This document shows positions 15,528 to 24,015 of a stretch of DNA of 39,841 nucleotides, piece after piece (position 1 is the stretch's first letter; each line of letters starts with the position of its first letter). The position numbers and the translations under genes were made by a program. Under the pieces are notes generated by a model, which was not told the DNA's origin, made no database searches, and saw nothing but the letters and a program-made list of their open reading frames with translations. The stretch comes from Prevotella sp. P5-108 (lineage in GTDB: Bacteria; Bacteroidota; Bacteroidia; Bacteroidales; Bacteroidaceae), in assembly GCF_002251385.1 (NCBI RefSeq), contig NZ_NPJJ01000037.1:1-39841 (forward strand). The letters are read 5' to 3'.

Positions 15528-16649
15528 ATGGCAGTCGTAAGATTGGATAATATCAAGGCGGAAACGTTCAGATGGGCGTTTGTCCGCGCAGGCTACAATG
15601 AAGCGGAAGCTGTTGCGGCTTTCCCTATGTTGGAGTCGTGGCTGTCCGGAGAACAATTGCCAACACTTCGCCAGCTTGAGAAGTTTGCTGCCAAGTTCTT
15701 TGTGCCTATGGGTTTCCTGTTCTTGCAGCAAAAACCAGTAGAGACCGTTCCATTCCCGATGTTCCGTGGCAGCGCTGGTATAGACAATAATTTCGATTTG
15801 AATGTCTATGATACGGTTATGAACATTCAGAGTCGCCAGGACTGGCTGGAGGAGTATTTGCAAGACAATGTGATGGATACTTGTCAGATAGTTGGAACCA
15901 TTACGCCCGCTACTCCTTTTGCCGAGGCAGTCCGTAAGCTGCGTACCGCTTTGGACCTTGAGTGCGAATGGGCATTCAGCCTTGCCAATGTTGAAACGGC
16001 AGTAAATGTGTTGACGGAACACCTTGAAGAAATAGGTATCTTCGTCGCATTCAATGGCGTTGTTGGCAACAATACTCATAGAGTCCTTAAAGTTGAAGAG
16101 TGCAGAGGTTTCGCTCTTGTCAATGATACAGCCCCATATATTTTTGTAAATAGTGCAGACAGCAAGTCGGCCCAGATGTTCACATTGATACATGAGACAG
16201 CCCATATCATGCTTGGTATTAGTGCTGGCCACGCTGGAGAAAGTATTGCCATGCAAAACCATGTCGAGAAATATTGTGATATGGTTGCTGCCGAATTCCT
16301 GGTGCCCGAGAACGTGTTGCGAGAATTGTGGAATGGTGAGATCAAATGGATGTCAAGACGCTTCAAAGTAAGCGAACTCGTCATTGCACGAAGAGGGCAT
16401 GACCTGAATCTGCTCAGCGATGAGGACTATAACCAGTTCTGGCATGAATACTCCAATCGTCCCATTAACAAGAAAACATCTGGTAGTGGCGGAAGTTTCT
16501 ATTTGACCAGCGTAAAACGTGTGGGAAGGGCTTTTGCTATCCATGTGAGAAACGCTGTAAACAGTCGTGTGTTGAGCTATACTGATGCTTTTAGATTGAC
16601 GGGATTGCACGGAGGAACATTTGAACATTTTATGAATAATAATATATAA
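15528..16649 (+). CDS. XRE-like HTH and ImmA/IrrE metallo-endopeptidase family protein
   Basis: A 373-residue two-domain protein. Residues about 10-65 read as an XRE-type helix-turn-helix, with LESWLSGEQLPTLRQLEKFA followed by a VPMGFLFL strand, typical of HTH-peptidase fusions. The zinc peptidase core is HETAH at 222-226, with the downstream E247 in EKYCDMVAAEFLVP (AAE ending at 256) as the likely third-ligand region. ImmA and IrrE relatives cleave repressors or act in stress, phage or toxin regulation. The last 100 residues are variable. The next gene starts four bases later and encodes a PIN-like protein, so the pair resembles an antitoxin/toxin cassette with the HTH-peptidase as the controlling partner. 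That role is inferred from arrangement, not shown. Confidence 0.85.
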   Translation: MAVVRLDNIKAETFRWAFVRAGYNEAEAVAAFPMLESWLSGEQLPTLRQLEKFAAKFFVPMGFLFLQQKPVETVPFPMFRGSAGIDNNFDLNVYDTVMNIQSRQDWLEEYLQDNVMDTCQIVGTITPATPFAEAVRKLRTALDLECEWAFSLANVETAVNVLTEHLEEIGIFVAFNGVVGNNTHRVLKVEECRGFALVNDTAPYIFVNSADSKSAQMFTLIHETAHIMLGISAGHAGESIAMQNHVEKYCDMVAAEFLVPENVLRELWNGEIKWMSRRFKVSELVIARRGHDLNLLSDEDYNQFWHEYSNRPINKKTSGSGGSFYLTSVKRVGRAFAIHVRNAVNSRVLSYTDAFRLTGLHGGTFEHFMNNNI

Positions 16650-16653
16650 GGTC

Positions 16654-17133
16654 ATGGCATATCTGATAGACAGTAATATATTTATACGTTCGAAGAATGA
16701 GATGCCTATGAATCTATGGCCTACGTTCTGGCAGCGAATGACCGATATGGTAAATAGCGGCGAGTTGTTTATCAGTACCAAGGTTAAGGAGGAAATAGAG
16801 CGGGGTAATGACGAGCTGACAGAGTGGCTGAAACACTCTGCGCCAAAGACGTGCTTTGTCGGGCTTGATGGCGACGTCATGCGTATGTATGGAGAGGTCC
16901 AGACATGGGCTGGTACAAAGTCATTCACTCAGACCGCCAGAAATGTGTTTGCTACTGTTGCCGATGCCTATTTGGTAGCTACTGCTGCTGCGAAGAATAT
17001 GACACTGGTAACGTATGAGAAATCAAACCCAAACAGCAAAGCCCGTGTCTTGATTCCAGATGCCTGTGAAGCGGTTGGCGCCAATTATTGTGATTTGAAC
17101 GCGGTGCTGCGCGGTATGGGAGTCGTGATATGA
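16654..17133 (+). CDS. PIN-like domain protein (DUF4411 family)
   Basis: A 159-residue protein that begins MAYLIDSNIFI, the first strand of a PIN nuclease domain with D6 as the first acidic residue. E46 in KVKEEIE, D104 in VADAYLVATA and E122 after LVTY complete a plausible metal-binding acidic set. PIN domains are usually RNases and are the toxic half of VapBC modules. I recall DUF4411 proteins (PF14367) being encoded right after ImmA/IrrE-type genes, as here with a four-base gap. Target RNA and toxicity are unknown. The alternative is a non-toxic PIN-fold regulator. A perfect hairpin 18 bases after the stop ends the unit. Confidence 0.82.
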   Translation: MAYLIDSNIFIRSKNEMPMNLWPTFWQRMTDMVNSGELFISTKVKEEIERGNDELTEWLKHSAPKTCFVGLDGDVMRMYGEVQTWAGTKSFTQTARNVFATVADAYLVATAAAKNMTLVTYEKSNPNSKARVLIPDACEAVGANYCDLNAVLRGMGVVI

Positions 17134-17150
17134 TAATCTGCACAAAATGG

Positions 17151-17196
17151 ATTCGAGCGTTATAAGTATTTAAGACACAACTTATAACGCTCGAAT
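17151..17196. terminator. Perfect 17-bp inverted repeat, probable bidirectional terminator
   Basis: The 17 bases at 17151-17167 are exactly complementary to 17180-17196, with a 12-base loop. It lies between two convergent genes (the DUF4411 gene on plus, the M15-like gene on minus). The stem ends in ATT on one side and AAT on the other, so it could stop transcription from both sides. The T-run beyond the stem is weak. Confidence 0.7.
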
Positions 17197-17289
17197 TGTT
17201 TCTGTACAAAAGAGATGTGGGCTCTCTTCAATCTCTGCAGATTTCCAATCCTGTCAATATAGAGTTGAATATAGCGAGTGGGGTGGTGG

Positions 17290-18102
17290 TTACTTCGCCG
17301 TGATGTGGAAACAGCCTTGGTGGACTTCGTATTTTATCCAGCAGCGGTCGTTCTGCCTCATGTCGCGCAGCACTTCGCTCAATATCCATTTCAGCGTGTC
17401 GTTGCGCACCACGCGGCGGCGCTCGCCTGGGGCTTCTACTGTCTTGTAGCGGTTGTAGGCGATGTCAAAGGTGGTGCCATACATGTGGCAGCTGTTCTGT
17501 GTGGCGTTGGAATTTCGTCTGCGCAGATGGGTCACATCCTTCTTGCTACGCAGCACGCTGGTCACGATAATCTTGTGGAGTGGCACTCCCTTGGTCTGAA
17601 GGCTGTCGAAGAAGGCGCGGCCTATGTCCTGCAAGAGTACGGAGGCGCGGGGCACGAGATAGGGGATGCTGTTGTGTAGCCGGTCGGTATAGAAGTAGGG
17701 GTTGGCGCCGATATATACCAGTTCGCTCTTGCGGCGTTCTGCTTCGTGCTCGTCTGCCACGGGCGACACGCCATGTTTCCGGGCTGAGAGCATCTGTACA
17801 TCGTTCTGGTCGGGAAAGGTATTGCCGAAATTGGGCACGCTGAATATGCGGTTGCGCGCTGGGGTTCCGTCGGCGTTGAAAAAGCGTGTGCGCTGGCTGA
17901 TGGGGGTGGCCTTCAGTGTGCCTTTGAGCAGCGCTGCGGTGTCTGCGGCCAGTGTGCTGTCGGCTGTCGTCGCTACGGGAGTCTGTGTCTGAGCGGAGCG
18001 GGGCATATCGCCTGCCACCGAGGGGAAGATACATCTCACCATGCCGAGCACCACCACTGCGATGCAAAAACCTTGTATATATCTTTTTCTACTTATGTTC
18101 AT
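17290..18102 (-). CDS. DUF5715/M15-like exported protein (putative D,D-carboxypeptidase fold)
   Basis: A 270-residue protein with one N-terminal hydrophobic segment (residues about 10-30) after a basic start, so it is membrane-anchored or exported. The C-terminal half matches the active-site pattern of M15 zinc peptidases: SVLRS at 182-186, SCHMYGTTFDIAY with H206-x6-D213, then E259 and H266 in CFHIT. M15 enzymes (VanY, D-Ala-D-Ala carboxypeptidases) trim peptidoglycan stem peptides in the periplasm. Bacteroidales members are often labelled DUF5715. I start at the ATG at 18102; a TTG one codon upstream is less likely. It is transcribed away from phoH, with a -7 box about 20 bases upstream. 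Confidence 0.75.
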   Translation of the reverse strand: MNISRKRYIQGFCIAVVVLGMVRCIFPSVAGDMPRSAQTQTPVATTADSTLAADTAALLKGTLKATPISQRTRFFNADGTPARNRIFSVPNFGNTFPDQNDVQMLSARKHGVSPVADEHEAERRKSELVYIGANPYFYTDRLHNSIPYLVPRASVLLQDIGRAFFDSLQTKGVPLHKIIVTSVLRSKKDVTHLRRRNSNATQNSCHMYGTTFDIAYNRYKTVEAPGERRRVVRNDTLKWILSEVLRDMRQNDRCWIKYEVHQGCFHITAK

Positions 18103-18122
18103 CAAATCTATGTATTTGTGCG

Positions 18123-18130
18123 CAAAGTTA
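18123..18130 (-). promoter_or_regulatory. -7 box for the M15-like gene
   Basis: On the minus strand 18130-18123 reads TAACTTTG, a perfect TAnnTTTG match, 21 bases upstream of the start codon at 18102. A -33 element is not clear at the usual spacing. It gives a very short leader of roughly a dozen bases. Confidence 0.5.
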
Positions 18131-18173
18131 GTAAAAAATCAACACTTTATGGTCAAGTATCACAAGATTTTTG

Positions 18174-18181
18174 TAAATTTG
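18174..18181 (+). promoter_or_regulatory. -7 box for the phoH operon
   Basis: TAAATTTG at 18174-18181 is a perfect -7 box, 24 bases before the TTG start at 18206. The -33 region is weak. The divergent M15-like promoter lies about 45 bases away, so the two transcripts share a short control region. Confidence 0.55.
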
Positions 18182-18205
18182 CACCTAAATTTAAATGGGT
18201 ATCAA

Positions 18206-19177
18206 TTGATAGAGAAACATATTATATTAGAAGATATCGACTCACTCATATTCTATGGGGTAAACAACAGCCACCTGCAAATGATAAAGTCGCTGTTCCC
18301 TAAACTGCGCATAGTGGCTCGCGATAATGTGATGCGTCTTCTCGGCGATGAGGAAGAAATGGCCAAAGCCGAAGAAGATATTGAAACCATAAGAAAACAT
18401 GTTCTGAAATATAACAGTCTGAACGATGAGGACATACTCGACATCATCAAGGGCGAGGCGACCAAGGCCGATGCCGTGAAGGATGTTGTGGTCTATTCGC
18501 TCTCAGGCCGACCTATCAAGGGGCGCTCTGAAAACCAGCAGCTTCTGATAGACTCGTTCAACAAGAACGACATGATATTCGCCGTGGGACCTGCCGGAAC
18601 CGGAAAAACCTATCTCAGTATAGCCCTCGCCGTGAAGGCTATGAAGGAGAAGAACGCCAAGAAGATTATCCTGTCGCGTCCGGCCGTCGAGGCTGGCGAG
18701 AAGTTGGGTTTTCTGCCCGGCGACATGAAGGATAAGATAGACCCCTATCTGCAGCCGCTCTACGACGCTCTGGAAGACATGATACCGGCAGCCAAGCTGC
18801 AGGATATGATGGACAAGCACATTATCCAGATAGCTCCCCTGGCCTTCATGCGCGGTCGCACGCTGAGCGACGCGGTGGTAATACTTGACGAGGCTCAGAA
18901 TACTACGCCGGCGCAGATACGCATGTTTCTCACCCGTATGGGATGGAATACCAAGATGATCATCACCGGCGACATGACCCAGATAGACCTGCCCCACGAG
19001 CAGAAGAGCGGGCTGAAGGAAGCTCTGCAGCTGCTCAGCGGTATCGAAGGCATCTCGGTGGTAGAATTCAACAAGAAGGACATCGTGCGCCACAAGCTGG
19101 TGACACGCATCGTCAATGCCTACGAAGCCTACGACAAGGCACGACACGGCGAAAAGGAATTGGAATTCAAGGACTAA
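18206..19177 (+). CDS. phoH: PhoH family ATPase
   Basis: A 323-residue PhoH-like protein. The Walker A motif is GPAGTGKT at residues 128-135; ILDEAQNTTPAQ is the Walker B region, and TGDMTQIDLP follows. PhoH proteins are cytosolic ATPases predicted to act with RNA, with relatives next to ybeY-type genes, but the exact substrate is unknown. I place the start at TTG 18206, giving MIEKHIILED, because the family begins with an MIEK-like sequence and the promoter -7 box lies just upstream at 18174. A longer open frame reaching 18041 would run through that promoter and into the divergent gene. The gene heads a tight operon with purC 12 bases on. Confidence 0.85.
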   Translation: MIEKHIILEDIDSLIFYGVNNSHLQMIKSLFPKLRIVARDNVMRLLGDEEEMAKAEEDIETIRKHVLKYNSLNDEDILDIIKGEATKADAVKDVVVYSLSGRPIKGRSENQQLLIDSFNKNDMIFAVGPAGTGKTYLSIALAVKAMKEKNAKKIILSRPAVEAGEKLGFLPGDMKDKIDPYLQPLYDALEDMIPAAKLQDMMDKHIIQIAPLAFMRGRTLSDAVVILDEAQNTTPAQIRMFLTRMGWNTKMIITGDMTQIDLPHEQKSGLKEALQLLSGIEGISVVEFNKKDIVRHKLVTRIVNAYEAYDKARHGEKELEFKD

Positions 19178-19189
19178 ACTCAATAAATA

Positions 19190-20140
19190 ATGAAAGCTCT
19201 AACGAAAACAGATTTCAAGTTTGAAGGACAACAAAGTGTGTATCATGGCAAGGTAAGGGATGTGTATGACATCAATGACGACCTGATGGTAATGGTGGCT
19301 ACCGACCGTATCTCTGCCTTTGATGTAATTCTGCCCAAGGGCATACCCTTCAAGGGACAAGTGTTGAACCAGATAGCTGCCAAGTTCCTGGACCAGACCC
19401 AAGACATCTGTCCCAACTGGAAGCTCGCTACCCCTGACCCCATGGTTACCGTAGGTCTGAAGTGCGAGGGATTTCGTGTAGAAATGATTATCCGCGGTAT
19501 ACTTACCGGTTCGGCATGGCGCGACTATAAGAACGGCTGCCGCGAGATATGTGGTGTGAAGCTGCCCGAAGGCATGCGCGAGAACGAGCGTTTCCTCGAG
19601 CCCATCATCACTCCTACCACCAAGGCCGATGAGGGTCACGACCTCAACATCTCCAAAGAAGAGATTATCCGTCAGGGTATCGTCTCTGCCGAGGACTACG
19701 CCGTGATGGAAGACTATACCCGCAAGCTCTTTGCCCGCGGACAGGAAATTGCCGCCAAGCACGGACTGATACTGGTAGACACCAAGTATGAGTTTGGCAA
19801 GCGCGACGGCAAGGTATATCTCATCGACGAGATACACACTCCCGACTCGAGCCGCTACTTCTATGCCGATGGCTACGAGGAGCGCTTCGCCAAGGGTGAG
19901 CCCCAGCGCCAGCTGTCCAAGGAGTTTGTACGCCAGTGGCTGATTGAGCACAACTTCATGAACGAGCCCGGACAGACCATGCCCGAGATTACCGATGAGT
20001 ATGCTGAGACCATCAGCGACCGCTACATCGAGCTCTACGAGCAGATTACCGGCGAGAAGTTTGACAAGACCGCCGAAGATGGCGACATCGCTGCCCGTAT
20101 CGAGAAGAACGTGGCTGCATATCTGGCTACCCGCAAGTAG
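19190..20140 (+). CDS. purC: Phosphoribosylaminoimidazole-succinocarboxamide synthase (SAICAR synthetase)
   Basis: A 316-residue PurC. The N-terminal [20 protein letters not shown] and ISAFDVILP blocks form the ATP-binding P-loop-like region of SAICAR synthetases. [19 protein letters not shown] and [12 protein letters not shown] are the characteristic substrate-binding blocks. It joins CAIR and L-aspartate using ATP, step 7 of de novo purine synthesis. At about 316 residues it belongs to the longer, yeast-like PurC group rather than the 240-residue E. coli type. It lies 12 bases after phoH and four bases before menG. A second purine gene, purM, lies further down the same strand. Confidence 0.95.
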   Translation: MKALTKTDFKFEGQQSVYHGKVRDVYDINDDLMVMVATDRISAFDVILPKGIPFKGQVLNQIAAKFLDQTQDICPNWKLATPDPMVTVGLKCEGFRVEMIIRGILTGSAWRDYKNGCREICGVKLPEGMRENERFLEPIITPTTKADEGHDLNISKEEIIRQGIVSAEDYAVMEDYTRKLFARGQEIAAKHGLILVDTKYEFGKRDGKVYLIDEIHTPDSSRYFYADGYEERFAKGEPQRQLSKEFVRQWLIEHNFMNEPGQTMPEITDEYAETISDRYIELYEQITGEKFDKTAEDGDIAARIEKNVAAYLATRK

Positions 20141-20144
20141 AACT

Positions 20145-20879
20145 ATGTACGCACAGGAGAAGATTAAGCCCTACACAGGCAAGGCAGAGAAAGGCAAGAT
20201 GGTGAAGAGCATGTTTGACACCATCTCGCCCACCTACGACAAGCTCAATCTGCTGATGTCGTGGGGCATCGACCGCCGCTGGCGCAAGGCTCTCATAGAC
20301 AGTCTGAAGCCCTGGCGCCCCCAGCACATTCTGGATGTGGCTACGGGCACCGGCGATCTGGCCATCCTTGCCGCCAAGAGCCTGGCGCCCCAGCAGGTGA
20401 CTGGCGCCGACTTCTCTGAAGGCATGATGGAGATAGGGCGCGAGAAGGCTGCGCGAGAGGGACTGGGAGAGGTCATCTCCTTTGTCCACGAAGACTGTAT
20501 GAACATGTCTTTCGCCGACGAAACCTTTGATGCTGTCACTGCCTCGTTTGGCATCCGCAACTTCCAGAGCCTCGACAAAGGCTTGGTCGAGATGTGCCGT
20601 GTGCTGAAGAAGGGCGGTCGCCTCGCTATCGTCGAACTGACCACGCCGCAGCGCTTCCCGATGAAGCAGCTCTTTGGCCTCTATTCTCACACCATCCTGC
20701 CGCTCTATGGCAATCTGATCAGCCATGATGTCAAGGCATACCGTTATCTGACGCAGACCATCGAGGCTTTTCCTCAGGGAGAGCAGATGACGGAGATACT
20801 CAAGAACGCCGGCTTCGAGGAAACCTCGTTCCGGCGCCTCACCTGTGGCATCTGCACCCTGTATCTTGCAACCAAATAA
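20145..20879 (+). CDS. menG: Demethylmenaquinone methyltransferase (UbiE/MenG)
   Basis: A 244-residue SAM-dependent methyltransferase. It shows [20 protein letters not shown] and DRRWRK near the start, the SAM-binding glycine motif [12 protein letters not shown], then [11 protein letters not shown] and [10 protein letters not shown], all diagnostic of UbiE/MenG. Bacteroidales make menaquinone but not ubiquinone, so it should methylate demethylmenaquinone in the last step of menaquinone synthesis. I use the ATG at 20145 ([10 protein letters not shown]), four bases after the purC stop; the frame is open further upstream but only inside purC. Confidence 0.93.
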   Translation: MYAQEKIKPYTGKAEKGKMVKSMFDTISPTYDKLNLLMSWGIDRRWRKALIDSLKPWRPQHILDVATGTGDLAILAAKSLAPQQVTGADFSEGMMEIGREKAAREGLGEVISFVHEDCMNMSFADETFDAVTASFGIRNFQSLDKGLVEMCRVLKKGGRLAIVELTTPQRFPMKQLFGLYSHTILPLYGNLISHDVKAYRYLTQTIEAFPQGEQMTEILKNAGFEETSFRRLTCGICTLYLATK

Positions 20880-20891
20880 CATATTACAGTT

Positions 20892-21644
20892 ATGGACAAA
20901 TATGGATTAATAGGTTATCCCTTAGGACACTCGTTCTCCATAGGGTATTTCAATGAGAAATTCCAGAACGAGGGCATCGATGCCGTGTACGAGAATTATG
21001 AAATCCCCGACATCTCTACGCTGCCCGAGATTCTCGACTCCAATCCGGAGCTGAAGGGGCTCAATGTGACCATACCCTACAAAGAGCAGGTAATCAAATA
21101 TCTGGATGCCATTAGTCCGGAGGCCAATGCCATAGGTGCCGTCAACGTTATCCGCGTCACCCACAAGGACCGCAAGACCCTCCTCAAGGGTTTCAACAGC
21201 GACGTGATAGGTTTCACCAAGAGTATAGAGCCCATGCTGGAGCCCTGCCACAAGAAGGCGCTGATACTGGGTACCGGCGGCGCGTCGAAAGCCATCAACT
21301 TCGGGCTGAAGTCGCTGGGTCTGGAGACTCTCTTTGTGAGTCGAAGCAAGAAAGAGGGTGCCATACGCTATGAAGATGTGACTCCCCAGGTGGTGAAGGA
21401 GTATAACGTGATCGTCAACTGTACTCCCATCGGCATGTATCCGCACGCTGACGAATGTCCCAACATTCCCTATCATGCCATGGACATGCACACGCTGCTC
21501 TACGACCTCATCTACAATCCCGACGAGACTCTCTTCCTGAAGCGGGGCAAGGCTCATGGTGCCACCATCGCCAACGGACTGGAGATGCTGCTCCTGCAGG
21601 CATTCTCGTCATGGGAGTTCTGGAACGGCAAAGAACAACTATAA
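20892..21644 (+). CDS. aroE: Shikimate dehydrogenase
   Basis: A 250-residue shikimate dehydrogenase. YGLIGYPLGHSFS is the substrate-binding start; GLNVTIPYKE carries the catalytic K64, and GFNSDVIGF carries D104. GTGGASKAI is the NADPH-binding loop and NCTPIGMYP follows. It reduces 3-dehydroshikimate to shikimate with NADPH in aromatic amino acid and folate synthesis. The start lies 12 bases after menG, so it is in the same operon. Length is slightly short for the family (usually about 270) but all core motifs are present. Confidence 0.93.
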   Translation: MDKYGLIGYPLGHSFSIGYFNEKFQNEGIDAVYENYEIPDISTLPEILDSNPELKGLNVTIPYKEQVIKYLDAISPEANAIGAVNVIRVTHKDRKTLLKGFNSDVIGFTKSIEPMLEPCHKKALILGTGGASKAINFGLKSLGLETLFVSRSKKEGAIRYEDVTPQVVKEYNVIVNCTPIGMYPHADECPNIPYHAMDMHTLLYDLIYNPDETLFLKRGKAHGATIANGLEMLLLQAFSSWEFWNGKEQL

Positions 21645-21713
21645 TATATATAATAAGGTATAGGCGGGCCGACAGGGCTGCCAGAGCAAACAACACAATC
21701 AACACGACAAACA

Positions 21714-22880
21714 ATGACAGACAACAGATATATGATGCGTGGCGTAAGTGCCGCCAAAGAAGATGTGCACAATGCCATCAAGAATATAGACAAAGGCATA
21801 TTCCCACAGGCCTTCTGCAAGATTATCCCCGATATCCTGGGCGGTGACCCCGATTACTGCAACATCATGCACGCCGACGGCGCCGGAACCAAATCGTCGT
21901 TGGCCTACATGTACTGGAAGGAGACCGGCGATATCGATGTGTGGAAGGGCATAGCCCAGGATGCCATCGTGATGAACACTGACGACCTGCTGTGTGTGGG
22001 TGCTGTCGACAACATCCTGGTGTCGAGCACCATCGGCCGTAACAAGATGCTGGTGCCTGGCGAGGTAATCTCTGCCATCATCAACGGTACCGACGAGCTG
22101 CTGGCTGAGATGCGCGGGATGGGTATTGGCATCTATCCCACTGGTGGTGAGACCGCCGATGTGGGCGACCTGGTGCGTACGATCATCGTAGACTCGACAG
22201 TGACCTGCCGCATGAAGCGCTCGGACGTGATAGACAATGCCAACATCCGTCCCGGTGATGTCATTGTGGGTCTGAGCTCTACCGGTCAGGCTACCTATGA
22301 GAAGCATTACAATGGCGGTATGGGCAGCAACGGTCTGACCAGCGCACGCCATGATGTCTTTGCCAAGTATCTGGCTGAGAAATATCCCGAGAGCTTTGAT
22401 CATGCAGTGCCCGACGAACTGGTTTATAGCGGCAAGTATGCTCTCACCGACGAGGTGGAAGGTGCGCCCGTCAATGCCGGCAGACTGGTGCTGTCGCCCA
22501 CGCGTACCTATGCTCCCGTCATCAAGAAGATGCTCGACGAATGTAGAAGCGAAATTCACGGTATGGTACACTGTACCGGTGGCGCGCAGACCAAGGTGCT
22601 GCACTTCGTCAACGACAACTGCAAGGTGGTCAAGGACAATATGTTTGCAGTACCCCCTCTCTTCAAGGCCATCCACGACTGCTCGGGAACAGACTGGAGA
22701 GAGATGTATCAGGTGTTCAACATGGGTCACCGCATGGAAATCTACGTCGCTCCCGAAACAGCCGAGAAGATCATCTCCATCAGCAAGAGTTTCAACATCG
22801 ATGCCCAGGTAGTGGGCCATATCGAAGAGGGCGAGAAGAGCCTTACCATCCATTCTGAATACGGAACATTCAATTATTAA
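21714..22880 (+). CDS. purM: Phosphoribosylformylglycinamidine cyclo-ligase (AIR synthase)
   Basis: A 388-residue PurM-superfamily protein. HADGAGTKSSLAY is the nucleotide- and metal-binding block. AQDAIVMNTDDLLCVGA, PTGGETADVGD and GLSSTGQATYE are typical PurM core motifs, and the C-terminal domain contains VHCTGGAQTKVLHF. It converts FGAM to AIR with ATP, step 5 of purine synthesis. It is longer than E. coli PurM (about 345), as expected for the Bacteroidales form. A 69-base gap without a -7 box separates it from aroE, while prfA starts three bases after it. Confidence 0.9.
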   Translation: MTDNRYMMRGVSAAKEDVHNAIKNIDKGIFPQAFCKIIPDILGGDPDYCNIMHADGAGTKSSLAYMYWKETGDIDVWKGIAQDAIVMNTDDLLCVGAVDNILVSSTIGRNKMLVPGEVISAIINGTDELLAEMRGMGIGIYPTGGETADVGDLVRTIIVDSTVTCRMKRSDVIDNANIRPGDVIVGLSSTGQATYEKHYNGGMGSNGLTSARHDVFAKYLAEKYPESFDHAVPDELVYSGKYALTDEVEGAPVNAGRLVLSPTRTYAPVIKKMLDECRSEIHGMVHCTGGAQTKVLHFVNDNCKVVKDNMFAVPPLFKAIHDCSGTDWREMYQVFNMGHRMEIYVAPETAEKIISISKSFNIDAQVVGHIEEGEKSLTIHSEYGTFNY

Positions 22881-22883
22881 TAT

Positions 22884-23996
22884 ATGGCAGAAAACAACAA
22901 CATATTATCTAAACTCGACGGACTGGAAAGCCGATACGAGGAGGTTTCAACCTTGATTACCGACCCTAATGTCATTGCCGACCAGGAGAGATATGTCAAG
23001 TTGACCCGTGAATATAAGGACCTGGGCGGCATCATGGATGCCCGCAAGAGATATATCGACTGCATCAACTCTATCAAGGAGGCCAAGGACATACTGGCCA
23101 ACGAGAGCGACCCCGACATGAAGGAGATGGCGCGCGAAGAGTTGGCAGAGAACGAGGCTCTCCAGCCCAAGCTGGAAGAAGAAATCAAGATTGCCCTCGT
23201 GCCCAAAGACCCTGAAGATGCCAAGAACGTGCAGATGGAGATACGCGCCGGAACCGGTGGTGACGAGGCTGCCCTCTTCGCCGGTGACCTGTTCCAGATG
23301 TACAAGAAGTACTGCGACTCCAAGGGTTTCACACTCTCCGTGACCAGTGCGTCGGAAGGTGCCGTGGGTGGTTTCAAGGAGATAGACTTCGCCGTGAGTG
23401 GTGTGGATGTCTATGGCACATTGAAGTATGAGTCGGGTGTGCACCGTGTGCAGCGTGTGCCTGCCACCGAGACTCAGGGCCGTATGCACACCAGCGCCGC
23501 CACCGTGGCAGTGCTGCCCGAGGCCGACAAGTTTGAAGTGACCATCAACGAGGGTGAAATCAAATGGGATACCTTCCGTTCGAGTGGCGCCGGAGGTCAG
23601 AATGTGAACAAGGTGGAGTCGGGTGTTCGTCTGCGCTATATGTGGAAGAACCCCAACACCGGCGAGACCGAGGAAATCCTGATAGAATGTACCGAGACCC
23701 GCGACCAGCCCAAGAACAAGGAGCGTGCGCTGGCGCGTCTGCGTACGTTTATCTATGACAAGGAGCACCAGAAGTATGTGGACGATATCGCCAACCGTCG
23801 CAAGTCGCTGGTATCTACCGGTGACCGTAGTGCCAAGATACGTACCTACAACTTCCCCCAGGGCCGCGTGACCGACCATCGCATCGGTTATACCACCCAT
23901 GATCTGCAGGGCTTCCTCAACGGTAACATCCAGGATATGATAGACGCTCTCACCGTGGCCGAAAACGCTGAGCGTCTGAAGGAAAGTGAACTCTAA
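22884..23996 (+). CDS. prfA: Peptide chain release factor 1
   Basis: A 370-residue class I release factor. The P-A-T tripeptide at residues 193-195 (RVPATETQG) is the RF1 stop-codon recognition motif for UAA/UAG, distinguishing it from RF2 (SPF). The universal GGQ that triggers peptide release is at 237-239 in [15 protein letters not shown]. The N-terminal helical domain and C-terminal [17 protein letters not shown] are normal. It acts on the ribosome. Its start follows purM by three bases, and pyrF begins 20 bases after its stop. Confidence 0.96.
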   Translation: MAENNNILSKLDGLESRYEEVSTLITDPNVIADQERYVKLTREYKDLGGIMDARKRYIDCINSIKEAKDILANESDPDMKEMAREELAENEALQPKLEEEIKIALVPKDPEDAKNVQMEIRAGTGGDEAALFAGDLFQMYKKYCDSKGFTLSVTSASEGAVGGFKEIDFAVSGVDVYGTLKYESGVHRVQRVPATETQGRMHTSAATVAVLPEADKFEVTINEGEIKWDTFRSSGAGGQNVNKVESGVRLRYMWKNPNTGETEEILIECTETRDQPKNKERALARLRTFIYDKEHQKYVDDIANRRKSLVSTGDRSAKIRTYNFPQGRVTDHRIGYTTHDLQGFLNGNIQDMIDALTVAENAERLKESEL

Positions 23997-24015
23997 AACA
24001 AATAGCATTGACGTT

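Noticed and set aside
18041..18205. In-frame upstream extension of phoH
   Set aside because: It crosses the -7 box at 18174-18181 and the start of the divergent gene; family members start near MIEK.
21699..22853. Minus-strand open frame of 384 codons opposite purM
   Set aside because: purM is unambiguous on the plus strand and the other frame shows no recognisable domain.
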